Counted from the stretch's first letter, positions 21,678 through 30,297 are shown. The stretch is 38,179 nucleotides of DNA from DASPJR01 sp035628505 (GCA_035628505.1 DASPJR010000233.1:1-38179); one strand, 5' to 3'. The notes: a model not told the origin generated them from the letters alone. A program made the numbers and translations.

Positions 21678-22007
21678 TTATTGAATTGGATACCGCGACT
21701 TGATCGCCTTCACCGCCGCGATCCACTGGTTAAACTTCGTTTCGTCTTTGAGCTCAAACTTGTCGTACAGCGCTTCCGCCAGAAGTGGATCAGTTTCGGC
21801 CTGATATGCAGCGCGGCGTTTTTCGTCCCACGGAATTTCCGGCGGCGCGACGTCCGCCAGTGACAATGGCTTCGCTTGTTTGGCATTCCACTGCAGGAAT
21901 TCAGTCAATCCCGGGCTAGAACCGTTAAGATTCAACTGTGCGCCGTCAGACAAACGGCGCACGCCGATGGTCTTTCCGGTCGCGGGATGATGAACGACTT
22001 CGTACAT
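21678..22007 (-). CDS. Small fibre-associated tail protein
   Basis: This 109-aa protein has a C-terminal pattern RRAAYQAETDPLLAEAL...FNQWIAAVKAIKSRYP. It matches the short proteins often encoded directly after phage tail fibres, which contain 'AYxxEADPL...W...V..IKxRYP'. In other phages such genes are thought to aid fibre assembly or to be part of it. It starts 2 nt after the stop of the 1120-aa fibre gene. Confidence 0.65.
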   Translation of the reverse strand: MYEVVHHPATGKTIGVRRLSDGAQLNLNGSSPGLTEFLQWNAKQAKPLSLADVAPPEIPWDEKRRAAYQAETDPLLAEALYDKFELKDETKFNQWIAAVKAIKSRYPIQ

Positions 22008-22009
22008 GT

Positions 22010-25000
22010 CTAAAGCTCCGCGTCTGCGCTGGCGTGAATGTAGTACGTAGTTTGGTCTGTCACTGTGCCAGCCGTCAGATTGAATCCGCTCTCAGTAGTT
22101 TCTGAAATCGTAACGGCGCCAGAGTTTGCAGTGTTCGCGCCATTGCGAAACGTCGATGCCGCCTGCGTCGGGTTGTACGACGCGACTGTCCCTGGCGTAG
22201 TGCGCATAGGCACGGGGAACTTCCATGAAAGCAGTAGGTTCGTACCAGACGAAATCAGTCCTATCGTTCCATTGTAAGTTCCAGACGCTTGCACTGGCGC
22301 CGTATCCAATGCGAACGTTTTACAGAAGTACCGCTGGCACAGCGCCACTTCATGCTTCTGTTCACGCGACGTGAATGTGCGTGTGTAATTGCCTTCATGC
22401 AGATCAAAGTCGCCGACAATGAGGGTATCATTCGCATGGCCAGGCTGGTCTTCGAACCACACAAAGATGATAAGATTGTTCATCGAACTGCTAGGCGTGG
22501 CCGTCAGCGAAATGCTGGCCGCGTTCGCTGCGTGCGTTAACGATGTCGAACCATGATTCAGAATGGCATGATTCGCGCTACTGGCAAAAAAGCCCGTCTC
22601 GTCATATGTCGTGCTAGTCCACGTGTTGACAACATCCTTCGTGACAGAATCATCGCTGCCAGTCCACTCAATGATTGCATAGTGAACGTCGATTGCTGTC
22701 GAACCCGACCCGCGCGAGCCATACGCTTTAAATTGTAATGTTACTTCCCGGCTTCGAAGCGCGACTGCGAACTGCGATTCAATGACCTGCGCGACACCAA
22801 AGCGATTCGTCGTGCCGCCTGCGGCCATTTGAATAGCAGTAGTGGACGTGAAACCAACGGTTTTCGCAGCCGTCGTGCGCGATATTGTCGGATTAGCACC
22901 CTGAATTAATGAGTACCAACGGTCAGGCGCGTTATACGCGGCATCCGTCATGCTCGCCGACGTAGATCGCTGCCATACACTACAATTGGCATTTATCAGG
23001 TAATTGGTTAGACCCTTGCCAAGGAACGCAGCTTCAAAGCCATCCACCTGGTCAGAATTCAGGTTCGCGACTTTTGTCGTGGACGACACGACAATCGGTG
23101 CGGTGCCGGTCGTGATCGTGGACACGATCTGATTGTCGCTGCGAATCTTGCCGGCTACGTCCAGCATGTACGCAGCATCCGGCGCTTTATTGATTGCCGT
23201 GGTCACGCCATCGTCGCGGATTAGCGAATCCGTAATTGTGGTCGAATCAGGACTGAAGCGTGCCACGCGGCCGTTCGTGCCACTGCCACCGATCGTACCA
23301 GTCCCGCCACCACCGACCTGGAAGTAGCTGATCATGCGCCACCGTGATGAAGTGCCATCGTAAATCAGCAGCGCGCCGTAATTGGCGGACAGCGTCACCG
23401 AAGCGCCAGATGGATTGATAATCCGGTTCGCTGCGACTGACGATGGGCTCTCGTTTGGCAGAATAATCGGCGATGCACCCACGTTGGCCACGATCAGCAC
23501 ACGGCCGTTCGCACCGTTCGCGAGACCCGTAATCGTGCGCGAAGCATCCGATGACACGCGGGCAAAGCTGACCGTGCCGAAATCGTAGTCATTCTGATCG
23601 GAAGTGATCGTGGCCGGCGTGCCCGCCTGCCAGGATACATAACTCGAAAAAGTCTGCGCCGTGCTGAACGTGTTGGCGCGATCGTCCCAGGCGACACCAG
23701 CGCTGCTGCTGATCACCAACCAGCGACTGAGTACCGTCTGATCGTAATACAGCAGGGCATAATCTCCGCCCTGCAGCGTGATATTGCTCCCGTCAAATGT
23801 GCGGATGCGATTCGCTGCGCTGGAACCGACGTTTTCATTGTCCAGCCGCAACGTGAAACCGCCTGGATTATTGCTGTTCACAATCAGCACGAATTGCGAC
23901 TGGCGTGCAATAAGTCCGGTATAAACAGAATTCGCGCTCGGCGTCACGCTGAAGTGAAATGCGGTGTTGGTATTGACATCATTGACTGTGCCTGCAGGAC
24001 TGGCAGATGAATAAGAGTCGATCGCGAAGCCCACGCCAGCGACCTTCAACGTGCCGCCAGTGAAGTACGTCGCGCCGTCCACTTTCATGATGTAACTGGC
24101 GTCGAGCGCCGTGCTGACGGCAATGCGTGCTGCGTCGGCTCTAACGACCGAATCGCCCAATGTCGCCGACGCAGTGAAGCGAGGCATTATTCCAGAAGTG
24201 CCAGTGCCACCGACGGTGCCGCTGCCGCCCTTGCCAATTACGCGCCAGCGCGACGAGGTACGGTCGTACTGCAGCACCCGCGACGTATCGGCTGGAACCG
24301 GATCATCAGAATCCAGTGCGAAGCGATTCGCGGCGCTGGAGCTTGCCGATTCATCTTTCAAGGTGATCGTGAATGTGCCGACGTTGTGCAGAATGATCGT
24401 CTGCCAGGCGGATGCATGCGCCGTAATGCCGGTCAGATCCACCGCACTCGACGCCGCAACCCGGATCGTGTTCGACGTGGCCAGGCTCGTCGGGTTCCAG
24501 TCGTTCGTATTCGCCGCCAGCGTCGTAGGGGTGATCACGCCTTCCAGCGACATCGTCGACGTGATCGTGCCGGCGATGCCAGCCTGCAGGAAGGACGAGC
24601 CGAATTTCAAAATACGTTTGTTGCCCGGGAAGAACAGGATGCGGCCCGTGCTGGCGTGGACCGTCTTGACGATACCAACCACCTGTTGAATCTGATCCGA
24701 GCCAGTCGGCGCCGTCTGCGTGTACGTGCCAGCCGTCGCGGAAAGATAAAGCAGTTTTTCTGCCGTCAATGCGGACGTGTCCAGCCCGGTGACCTCGGTC
24801 GCATAATACGCCGTACCGTAAGCACCGTTGGCGACCGCCGCGGAGAGCACCCATTCCGCGGGCTTCGCCGCGTCAGCATCCGCCAGACTCGCTTCATACG
24901 CCGGCAGCGCAGTGACGACTGGCGCAGTGTGATCATAGAACAGGAGGTCAACCGTCACCGAAGCGCCCGCGGAAACGGCCGTCACGCGCGCGTAATCGGT

Positions 25001-25372
25001 CTTGCCACCGGACGTGATCGAAACGATCTGGCCGACTTCGAACGTGGCCGCCAGGTTAATCACCACATTGGCGCCGGCTAAAGGGTTATTGACGGCAGTC
25101 GCAGACGTCTGCGCAGTCAATTTCGAATCATCAGGATAAAGCAGCGTGCCGGCCGGCCAGTCGGAACCAGTGGTGTTCTTGACGCGGACCACTTCGCCGA
25201 TCGCACGCGTCTCGACTTGGCTGATCACTTCATTCGCCAGACCCATGACCGTAAACTTAGCGTCGATGCGCTTCGTTTTCGGTTTGTCATAATTGGTCGG
25301 ATCGTCAGCACGGAACCGGTGCACTGCGATGTGCCGGGCATCGACCGCTGCTGCTGTATATGGCGCTGCCAT
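22010..25372 (-). CDS. Tail fibre protein
   Basis: This 1120-aa protein has an N-terminal part (1-250) like other virion-bound fibre heads, with AEWVLSAAVANGAYG and YLSATAGTYTQTAP. Three repeated modules of the form S-x-AANRI ... YD-x-TSSRWR-x-I follow (about residues 345-385, 510-555, 660-700), alternating with 'GxNGR-x-RF-x-DS-x-IRDDG' spacers and Gly-rich linkers. The C-terminal third (from about 800) begins INANCSVWQRS and resembles the carbohydrate-binding-like ends of many phage fibres. It is the largest gene of the window and the likely host-recognition protein. Confidence 0.8.
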   Translation of the reverse strand: MAAPYTAAAVDARHIAVHRFRADDPTNYDKPKTKRIDAKFTVMGLANEVISQVETRAIGEVVRVKNTTGSDWPAGTLLYPDDSKLTAQTSATAVNNPLAGANVVINLAATFEVGQIVSITSGGKTDYARVTAVSAGASVTVDLLFYDHTAPVVTALPAYEASLADADAAKPAEWVLSAAVANGAYGTAYYATEVTGLDTSALTAEKLLYLSATAGTYTQTAPTGSDQIQQVVGIVKTVHASTGRILFFPGNKRILKFGSSFLQAGIAGTITSTMSLEGVITPTTLAANTNDWNPTSLATSNTIRVAASSAVDLTGITAHASAWQTIILHNVGTFTITLKDESASSSAANRFALDSDDPVPADTSRVLQYDRTSSRWRVIGKGGSGTVGGTGTSGIMPRFTASATLGDSVVRADAARIAVSTALDASYIMKVDGATYFTGGTLKVAGVGFAIDSYSSASPAGTVNDVNTNTAFHFSVTPSANSVYTGLIARQSQFVLIVNSNNPGGFTLRLDNENVGSSAANRIRTFDGSNITLQGGDYALLYYDQTVLSRWLVISSSAGVAWDDRANTFSTAQTFSSYVSWQAGTPATITSDQNDYDFGTVSFARVSSDASRTITGLANGANGRVLIVANVGASPIILPNESPSSVAANRIINPSGASVTLSANYGALLIYDGTSSRWRMISYFQVGGGGTGTIGGSGTNGRVARFSPDSTTITDSLIRDDGVTTAINKAPDAAYMLDVAGKIRSDNQIVSTITTGTAPIVVSSTTKVANLNSDQVDGFEAAFLGKGLTNYLINANCSVWQRSTSASMTDAAYNAPDRWYSLIQGANPTISRTTAAKTVGFTSTTAIQMAAGGTTNRFGVAQVIESQFAVALRSREVTLQFKAYGSRGSGSTAIDVHYAIIEWTGSDDSVTKDVVNTWTSTTYDETGFFASSANHAILNHGSTSLTHAANAASISLTATPSSSMNNLIIFVWFEDQPGHANDTLIVGDFDLHEGNYTRTFTSREQKHEVALCQRYFCKTFALDTAPVQASGTYNGTIGLISSGTNLLLSWKFPVPMRTTPGTVASYNPTQAASTFRNGANTANSGAVTISETTESGFNLTAGTVTDQTTYYIHASADAEL
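25101..25112. repeat. Iterated palindrome GCAGACGTCTGC, copy 4
   Basis: Exact copy within the tail fibre coding sequence, read as codons for Ala-Gln-Thr-Ser-Ala. The insertion is tolerated in a low-complexity part of the head region. Confidence 0.9.
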
Positions 25373-25375
25373 AGT

Positions 25376-26848
25376 CTAGTCTTCCCACACCACTTTGTGT
25401 CGGTTGCGGTAGCTTTCCTGCCGGGCAATTCCATCGAGCGTCGCGCGCGTGATCTCTAATTGATCGCGCGCCGATAACGTGCTGCGATAGCGGGCGACGG
25501 CTTCATCCATCGCGGCTGCACTCTGCAATGTCTGTTGCCCGGCCAGAGACTTCATTGCAAATTCATCGCGGAAACGATCAAAGCGCGCCCGCTTCTCCAC
25601 CGGAATCAGCGTGCGATCGAGAATGCGTTCATGCAGGGGTCGACGATCCAATTGCGATTGTGCGTACGCTTCGGCTTCTTTGGAATAGCGCAGCCGGTCC
25701 AGTTCTTTCTTCGCAGCCGGATTCAGCGCCTGTGAGCGCTCATACTCGCTGAGCTGTCCGATGGTTTTTCCACGCGCAGCAGCGTACGCCGCCAGCTTAT
25801 CGGTCGCATTCACGCCCATGCGGGCAACTACACCGCGGGCATTGCCGATCGCTTTGAAGTACTGGCCCTGCCGGCGCGCTTTCTCTTCTTCGGTCCCTTG
25901 CGAGAATCCGAGATAGTCCTTAAGCCGCGTGAACAGACCGCGCTCATCGGCAACCGCCGCGCCGATGCGGTTACGTTCGCCGGCAGCAGTGTCCATCACG
26001 CGCGCATCGCGCGCCGCGTCGTACGAAGCAGACTGCGCCCGATAGCCGGCCGCGCGCTGCTTGATGCGTTCGGATTCGACGCCGGCGATAATCTGCGCAG
26101 CCGTGCCAAACGCGCCACCGAGGCGCGCGATACGGCCAATCGAGCGCAGGAAACGCAGTCCCAAGCCCGGATCGCTGCCCAGTTTGGTTGCCACCGCTAC
26201 CGCGACGTTCTGAACGGACTTATTGCGCGTGATATTATTCGCAGCATCGGCGCCGGTCTGAATTAGATCGGCTTGCGCCACAGCGCCGGTAATCCCGCCG
26301 CGCTGAGCCAGATCGAACATCATGCCGACACGCGCGGCATTCGTTACGCTGCTGCGTACGGAATTGATCGCGCGTTTAAGGCGCGTGGCGCCGGATTTAT
26401 GAATGCCCTGGTACGCGCGCAGTTTCTCGCGCAGCTCGTTTTCCTTATGTCCACCGACGCCGTTGACCGCGTCTTCGGCAAGGTGACGGATTTCATCCGG
26501 GACTGCCGGGCCCATGCGCAGAATGCGGCCGGCAAGGTTCTGCGTCAGCTTCGAGTATTGTTTGTCGCCATAGAAGTTGCGCCGCAAGCCAATGAAACGC
26601 TTCTCCTTGGCTTTAAAATCCGCATCGGCGATCTTGCCCTGCGAGGACTGCGGATTGTCGATGATATCGAGATCGGCGAGCGTCTGGACGACCAGCGACT
26701 TCAACATCTGGAAGCCGCCGACTTTTTCCATCTCCTGAACCGCGGCCTGCCGTCGCAGTTCAGCCTTTGACTGCACAGCATGACGCTGCTGATCGCGACG
26801 TTGCTCGTTGCGTTCAGCTCGCCCATGGTTGCGGTCGTCGCGTCGCAT
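25376..26848 (-). CDS. Helical tail or internal virion protein
   Basis: This 490-aa protein is almost entirely alpha-helical and rich in Arg, Ala, Gln and Glu. A Gln/Arg-rich coiled-coil start (first 40 residues) is followed by a central Ala/Gly-rich segment (about 160-260), weakly hydrophobic. It occupies the place of a tape measure protein, between small tail genes and the fibre, and is shorter than most. If it measures the tail, the tail would be short (about 70 nm at 1.5 angstrom per residue). An injected internal protein is the alternative. Its start overlaps the previous stop by TAATG. Confidence 0.55.
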   Translation of the reverse strand: MRRDDRNHGRAERNEQRRDQQRHAVQSKAELRRQAAVQEMEKVGGFQMLKSLVVQTLADLDIIDNPQSSQGKIADADFKAKEKRFIGLRRNFYGDKQYSKLTQNLAGRILRMGPAVPDEIRHLAEDAVNGVGGHKENELREKLRAYQGIHKSGATRLKRAINSVRSSVTNAARVGMMFDLAQRGGITGAVAQADLIQTGADAANNITRNKSVQNVAVAVATKLGSDPGLGLRFLRSIGRIARLGGAFGTAAQIIAGVESERIKQRAAGYRAQSASYDAARDARVMDTAAGERNRIGAAVADERGLFTRLKDYLGFSQGTEEEKARRQGQYFKAIGNARGVVARMGVNATDKLAAYAAARGKTIGQLSEYERSQALNPAAKKELDRLRYSKEAEAYAQSQLDRRPLHERILDRTLIPVEKRARFDRFRDEFAMKSLAGQQTLQSAAAMDEAVARYRSTLSARDQLEITRATLDGIARQESYRNRHKVVWED

Positions 26849-27312
26849 TACGCAGTCGTCCTCATCTGGTAGAACTGCATCACAGCGCGCAAACGATAAG
26901 TGCCGCCTTGATGCGTCGGCTTAATGATGCGGCCTTTGCCATCCATCAACGGTTCAAACACTTGGCATTCACAGGCTTTAAAGGTGCTCGTGAAGTCGGG
27001 AATACTCAGCACGTTGCCGCCGATTACATTCATCATCGCAGCCAGATCAGCTTCAAACGCGCTGATGCACAGCGCCTCGCTCGCCTGCACGTACAGCACT
27101 TCAATGTTGTCAATGATCCGGCCACCGAAGTTATTGCGTTTCACCCACAAGCCGGAAACGCCGCTGCCTTTGCCTGTATGTAAGCCGTAAACCGGAGTGC
27201 GCGGACGCGGGCGCGTGATCCAATACTTATTGACGACCGCGGTGCAGCCATCCGTCATCTGCGCAAACGTGATGGCCGATCCACCGTTCGGCGTGATGAC
27301 AAAGTTGGCCAT
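26848..27312 (-). CDS. Tail structural protein, unknown
   Basis: This 154-aa beta-rich protein (NFVITPNGGSAITFAQM, GGRIIDNIEVLYVQASEAL) has no membrane segment. I do not recognise a family. Its position before the helical 490-aa gene suits a tail tube, tail-tip or adaptor protein. The start codon lacks a clear ribosome site. The stop overlaps the next start. Confidence 0.55.
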   Translation of the reverse strand: MANFVITPNGGSAITFAQMTDGCTAVVNKYWITRPRPRTPVYGLHTGKGSGVSGLWVKRNNFGGRIIDNIEVLYVQASEALCISAFEADLAAMMNVIGGNVLSIPDFTSTFKACECQVFEPLMDGKGRIIKPTHQGGTYRLRAVMQFYQMRTTA

Positions 27313-27316
27313 TCAT

Positions 27317-27679
27317 CTATCCCGCCTTCTGCCGCTCCAGCGCTGCGTGCCGTGCTGCTTGTTTTTCCGCCCACCATACGTTCAGCGGAACGACAGGAGT
27401 GACTTGCGCGCCTTGCTCGGACTGAATATTCCGAGCAATCTGCATGCATTGCTCAGCGTTGTAATCGAGAAGCGTTTGATCCTTGCCGTAGGAGCGTTTG
27501 CGCGGATCGTCTTCGTTCGCTTCTTCGATCTGCGCCTGCGCTGCTTCGTCCTCCAGCTCTTCCTCTTCCTCGCGTTGCGTGCGCGTTACAGAGAACCCGA
27601 TGCAGCCCAAAAACAGGATCGCAGGGAAGATGAACGGAAAGAGCAGAATGTTTCTTATCCTGCGAAGATGATTGCCCAT
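27317..27679 (-). CDS. Small membrane protein
   Basis: In this 120-aa protein, one N-terminal transmembrane segment (NILLFPFIFPAILFLGCIGF, about residues 10-29) is followed by a very acidic stretch (EEEEELEDEAAQAQIEEA) and a mixed C-terminus. The ATG at 27679 with GGAGGAGGGGG upstream is chosen; the frame extends to 27766 without a better site. It overlaps the upstream gene by 25 nt. A lysis-related (holin or spanin-like) role is possible but not shown. Confidence 0.55.
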   Translation of the reverse strand: MGNHLRRIRNILLFPFIFPAILFLGCIGFSVTRTQREEEEELEDEAAQAQIEEANEDDPRKRSYGKDQTLLDYNAEQCMQIARNIQSEQGAQVTPVVPLNVWWAEKQAARHAALERQKAG

Positions 27680-28125
27680 ACCCCCTCCTCCACCTTGAAG
27701 AACATCCACTTGTCGCGGTATTTGCTGTGCGCATGAACGCCGCGATCGTTGCAGGTGAAAATCCACTTCAATGGGCGATCCGCCTCGATCGCTTCCTGTT
27801 GCATGGATGCGGTAAACAGTTCATCGACGCCGTCAGGACTACAGGTGCCGAAGCGCCCAAGCTTTTGATTTTTGAAACGCCACAGCATGTAGCCTTCTGG
27901 CGTGCCGTCACCAGGTGGCGCCAGGTAAAGCAGTGCCCTTTCGTAATAACTCCTGTCCTCGACAAGATGCTTCGAGCCGTCCGGGTGCGTCACGACTTTC
28001 ACGCCATCGCCAAAATAGACGACGCCGTCGCACTTGCCGCACGGCACCATGTCGGGAACAAGCGTCTTGGCATCCGGCTGTTTGCCCGGCTTCAAGCGCT
28101 CTTCAAGCTGCTCTTTAGTCAGCAT
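27655..28125 (-). CDS. Tail-region protein of unknown function
   Basis: This 156-aa protein has a cysteine pair CGKC (about residues 29-32) and another lone Cys later, which may hold a partial zinc site. There are many aromatic residues in the second half (KWMFFKVEEGVWAIIF). No family is recognised. AGGAG lies 6 nt before the ATG. Confidence 0.5.
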   Translation of the reverse strand: MLTKEQLEERLKPGKQPDAKTLVPDMVPCGKCDGVVYFGDGVKVVTHPDGSKHLVEDRSYYERALLYLAPPGDGTPEGYMLWRFKNQKLGRFGTCSPDGVDELFTASMQQEAIEADRPLKWIFTCNDRGVHAHSKYRDKWMFFKVEEGVWAIIFAG

Positions 28126-28133
28126 GGCTGCTC

Positions 28134-28532
28134 CTACGCAGTTGGCGTATACGTCAACGCGCCCTGCAATTCATTTTCTTGCTGTACGCCAAAACCGCCC
28201 TGTTTACGGCCCCAGTTATGCCGGATTGAGCCAGCGACCAGCGCGCCAATGATCACACTGGCCGCGCCGCCGTTGCCCTCGGAATAGCTCATGGTCAAGT
28301 TTGCTGCAGCCGCGGTGTGCGAAATGCCGCCGCTGTTGTCGAGAAATTCGACGGTCACACGCGCATCGATATCGTCGACCGGACGAGAGACGGGATGGTT
28401 GTTGGCGTCGGCTTTCAGCTCTTCGCGCACGATGATTTTTTCAATCAGCGCGCGAATGTTGCCCAGGTACGTACCTAGACCGCTAGTGCCGGTGATACGA
28501 AAGCCTGCATTTGCTTCATTTGAATAAGCCAT
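28134..28532 (-). CDS. Head-tail region structural protein
   Basis: This 132-aa protein has beta strands (DARVTVEFLDNSGG, AANLTMSYSEGN) followed by a Gly-rich GGAASVIIGALVAGSI segment. Size and position, after the connector and before the tail tip genes, would suit a tail tube or tail terminator protein. No specific family match is claimed. AGGAG lies upstream of the ATG at 28532. Confidence 0.5.
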   Translation of the reverse strand: MAYSNEANAGFRITGTSGLGTYLGNIRALIEKIIVREELKADANNHPVSRPVDDIDARVTVEFLDNSGGISHTAAAANLTMSYSEGNGGAASVIIGALVAGSIRHNWGRKQGGFGVQQENELQGALTYTPTA

Positions 28533-28543
28533 GGCTCAAGCTC

Positions 28544-28939
28544 CTACCCGCCGTACTCGTGGTCCTTCGGGAAACACTTATCCCGCAAAACCAACACGTG
28601 GAACGAAGGATCTTCATCGTCGTATCGGTCAACCACATACCAGGTCGCAATACCGTGCAGGTTCAGGATCTGGTCCGCTGTCTGGCCCTGGTGCCCAGCG
28701 ATCGACGGTGAAACGTGACCCTCAGTATTGTTGCGCGACGAAATCTTGACTTCGCATTCGTTAAACTCTTGCGCCGAGCTGGCCGCGGGTACAAGGCGCG
28801 GCTTGGCATCGACCAAAATCATGCTGATCGTCTTGTCGTTCGCGCCGACTCCTAGCGGCCGATAAACCTTCGACTCGCCAAACTCAGCCAGAAACATCGG
28901 CGTGTCGGCGGCCACGATGTCGTCAAACCGGCTGCTCAT
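28544..28939 (-). CDS. Head-tail joining protein, lambda FII-like
   Basis: In this 131-aa protein the opening FDDIVAADTPMFLAEFGES and the following beta segments (KTISMILVDAK, FNECEVKISSRN) resemble the small head-tail attachment proteins of the lambda gpFII type, which finish the head and receive the tail. Position after the capsid genes fits. Its ATG overlaps the stop of a 47-aa zinc-ribbon gene (ATGA). Confidence 0.55.
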   Translation of the reverse strand: MSSRFDDIVAADTPMFLAEFGESKVYRPLGVGANDKTISMILVDAKPRLVPAASSAQEFNECEVKISSRNNTEGHVSPSIAGHQGQTADQILNLHGIATWYVVDRYDDEDPSFHVLVLRDKCFPKDHEYGG

Positions 28940-29079
28940 TTCCGACCTTTCGCAGACGTCTGCAATTCAGCTTCCAGGCCACACCGCAAACACTGATACT
29001 TCCCGTTTTCCTGCAGGTAATGGCGCCGCGTGGCGTTGCATTGCCCGCAATACAGCAGCGTCACGCGCCGCGCGCGCAT
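28936..29079 (-). CDS. 47-aa zinc-ribbon protein
   Basis: A small open frame fills the gap between the 28544 and 29079 genes exactly: its ATG shares a base with the upstream stop (TGATG) and its TGA overlaps the next ATG. The product carries two Cys pairs, YCGQC (11-14) and CLRC (30-33), 15 residues apart, a classic four-cysteine zinc ribbon. Its codons 39-43 are made by palindrome copy 5. The tight coupling and the cysteines make it very likely real. Confidence 0.75.
   Translation of the reverse strand: MRARRVTLLYCGQCNATRRHYLQENGKYQCLRCGLEAELQTSAKGRK
28952..28963. repeat. Iterated palindrome GCAGACGTCTGC, copy 5
   Basis: Exact copy inside the 47-aa zinc-ribbon gene, translated as Leu-Gln-Thr-Ser-Ala near the C-terminus, after the zinc-binding cysteines. 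Confidence 0.9.
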
Positions 29080-29831
29080 CAGTCGGGCTTCTCGGGCTTC
29101 TTGTCTTTAAACTCTTTCAGCGTGTCGATCAGGATCTTCGACGTGTCTTTCACTAGCTCGCCAGTGTCGTTCTGACCTTTGAAGTACTCGCGCAGCTCGG
29201 AATTCTTGCGGCTAAGCTGAATCACATCGCTGCGATCGCTGTTGAAGTCGCTCTGCATCTTGATGCAGTTCTCTTCGATCTCCGCGTATTTCTGCGCCTT
29301 GAGCTTCATGTGCACCACGCAGTTGTCAGCGATCTGCGCCGGCGTAATATCCGTGCGCTTTTTTTCGGATTCGATCGAATCAGCGGTTAGCTTGTCGACC
29401 TTCGCGCGTTCGGTCCGGCGATAATCGGCGATCTGCGCTGCTTCACGCTTGGCTTTCTTGTTGGCGAAGCTCGTGGCCAGCAGTTCGACATCGCTGTTGT
29501 GCTGCTGCGCCGCACGGAAACTGCAGCCGCTGGTGAAGAACAACGCGCAGAGCATCAGCGCGATCAGTCCGGCTTTCGCGGCGCCGCCCAGCAGCGTCTT
29601 GCCGATCTTCAGGATGTTCGCCGGCACGTTGTTGGCCTTCATTTCTTCATGCAGCGCGGCCGCGGCTTGACGCATCTGTTCATCCGTGAACGTCGGCTCG
29701 GACGCGCCGATCGCTTTGGTTTCGCGGATCGATTCGTTGACGTCCCAGCCGGCCAGTGCCAGCGCCTCAGGCGTCGGCTCGCCCTGGTAACCTTCATCCT
29801 GCAGTTTCTTTTTCGCTTCTGCGTAGGTCAT
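29079..29831 (-). CDS. Membrane/lipoprotein-like protein, possible spanin partner
   Basis: In this 250-aa protein, residues 1-85 form a soluble head (LQDEGYQGEPTPEALALAGWD, somewhat UBA-like). A hydrophobic segment follows at about 88-105 (AGLIALMLCALFFTSGCSF), ending like a lipobox, then a long charged coiled-coil region to the end. A lipobox so far from the N-terminus is odd: either the segment is an ordinary TM helix, or a shorter lipoprotein starts inside. The ATGA overlap with the TM/coiled-coil gene upstream suggests a two-component lysis pair. Function is inferred. Confidence 0.55.
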   Translation of the reverse strand: MTYAEAKKKLQDEGYQGEPTPEALALAGWDVNESIRETKAIGASEPTFTDEQMRQAAAALHEEMKANNVPANILKIGKTLLGGAAKAGLIALMLCALFFTSGCSFRAAQQHNSDVELLATSFANKKAKREAAQIADYRRTERAKVDKLTADSIESEKKRTDITPAQIADNCVVHMKLKAQKYAEIEENCIKMQSDFNSDRSDVIQLSRKNSELREYFKGQNDTGELVKDTSKILIDTLKEFKDKKPEKPD

Positions 29832-30232
29832 GCGCCGCTCCGCCTTTCAGTTTTGCCGTCCCAAGGCTGCAGTTTCTCGACAATAGCCTTCAGCGCCGCG
29901 ATCTCAGTCTGCATCGCACGCATGACGACAGTGTTGTTGCCGACCACGTCGAGCACGTTCTTGTCGCGTTGCTGCTGCTGCTGATTCATGCGCTGTAATT
30001 CGGCCATGAATTGATCGTTCATCGCCGCAATTTCAGCCTTGTGCGCGGTGTAGATGCGCTCTAACTGCGCTTCGTGCTTGTCTTGCTGCGCAGCGACCGC
30101 TTTATCCTTCTCTTCAAACTTCGCGATGATCCAGATGACCAGCTTGATCCCGGCATAGCTGGCAGCGAAGGCGACGATGCCTAGCACGCCATACTGCACC
30201 ACTTCCGCCCAAGCCTGGTTCACTGATTCCAC
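29828..30232 (-). CDS. TM plus coiled-coil protein, i-spanin or holin-like
   Basis: In this 134-aa protein, one TM segment (about residues 14-37, YGVLGIVAFAASYAGIKLVI) is followed by a long coiled coil rich in Gln, Lys and Glu with a QQQQQ run. That topology fits an inner-membrane spanin or an anchored structural protein. GTG start with AAGGAG 6 nt upstream. It follows the terminator at 30257-30297 and overlaps the next gene by 4 nt. Confidence 0.55.
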   Translation of the reverse strand: MESVNQAWAEVVQYGVLGIVAFAASYAGIKLVIWIIAKFEEKDKAVAAQQDKHEAQLERIYTAHKAEIAAMNDQFMAELQRMNQQQQQRDKNVLDVVGNNTVVMRAMQTEIAALKAIVEKLQPWDGKTERRSGA

Positions 30233-30256
30233 GTAACGCTCCTTCCAAAACGTGGT

Positions 30257-30297
30257 TTAGAAAACCCGCCGCGCCAGTGCGAAGCACGCGGCGGGTT
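30257..30297 (-). terminator. Rho-independent terminator after the cement gene
   Basis: On the minus strand, a perfect 11-bp GC-rich stem AACCCGCCGCG/CGCGGCGGGTT (30297-30287 with 30273-30263, 13-nt loop) is followed by TTTTCT. It stands 14 nt after the capsid cement stop. Within a late operon it would lower expression of the genes that follow the abundant capsid proteins. Confidence 0.7.
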
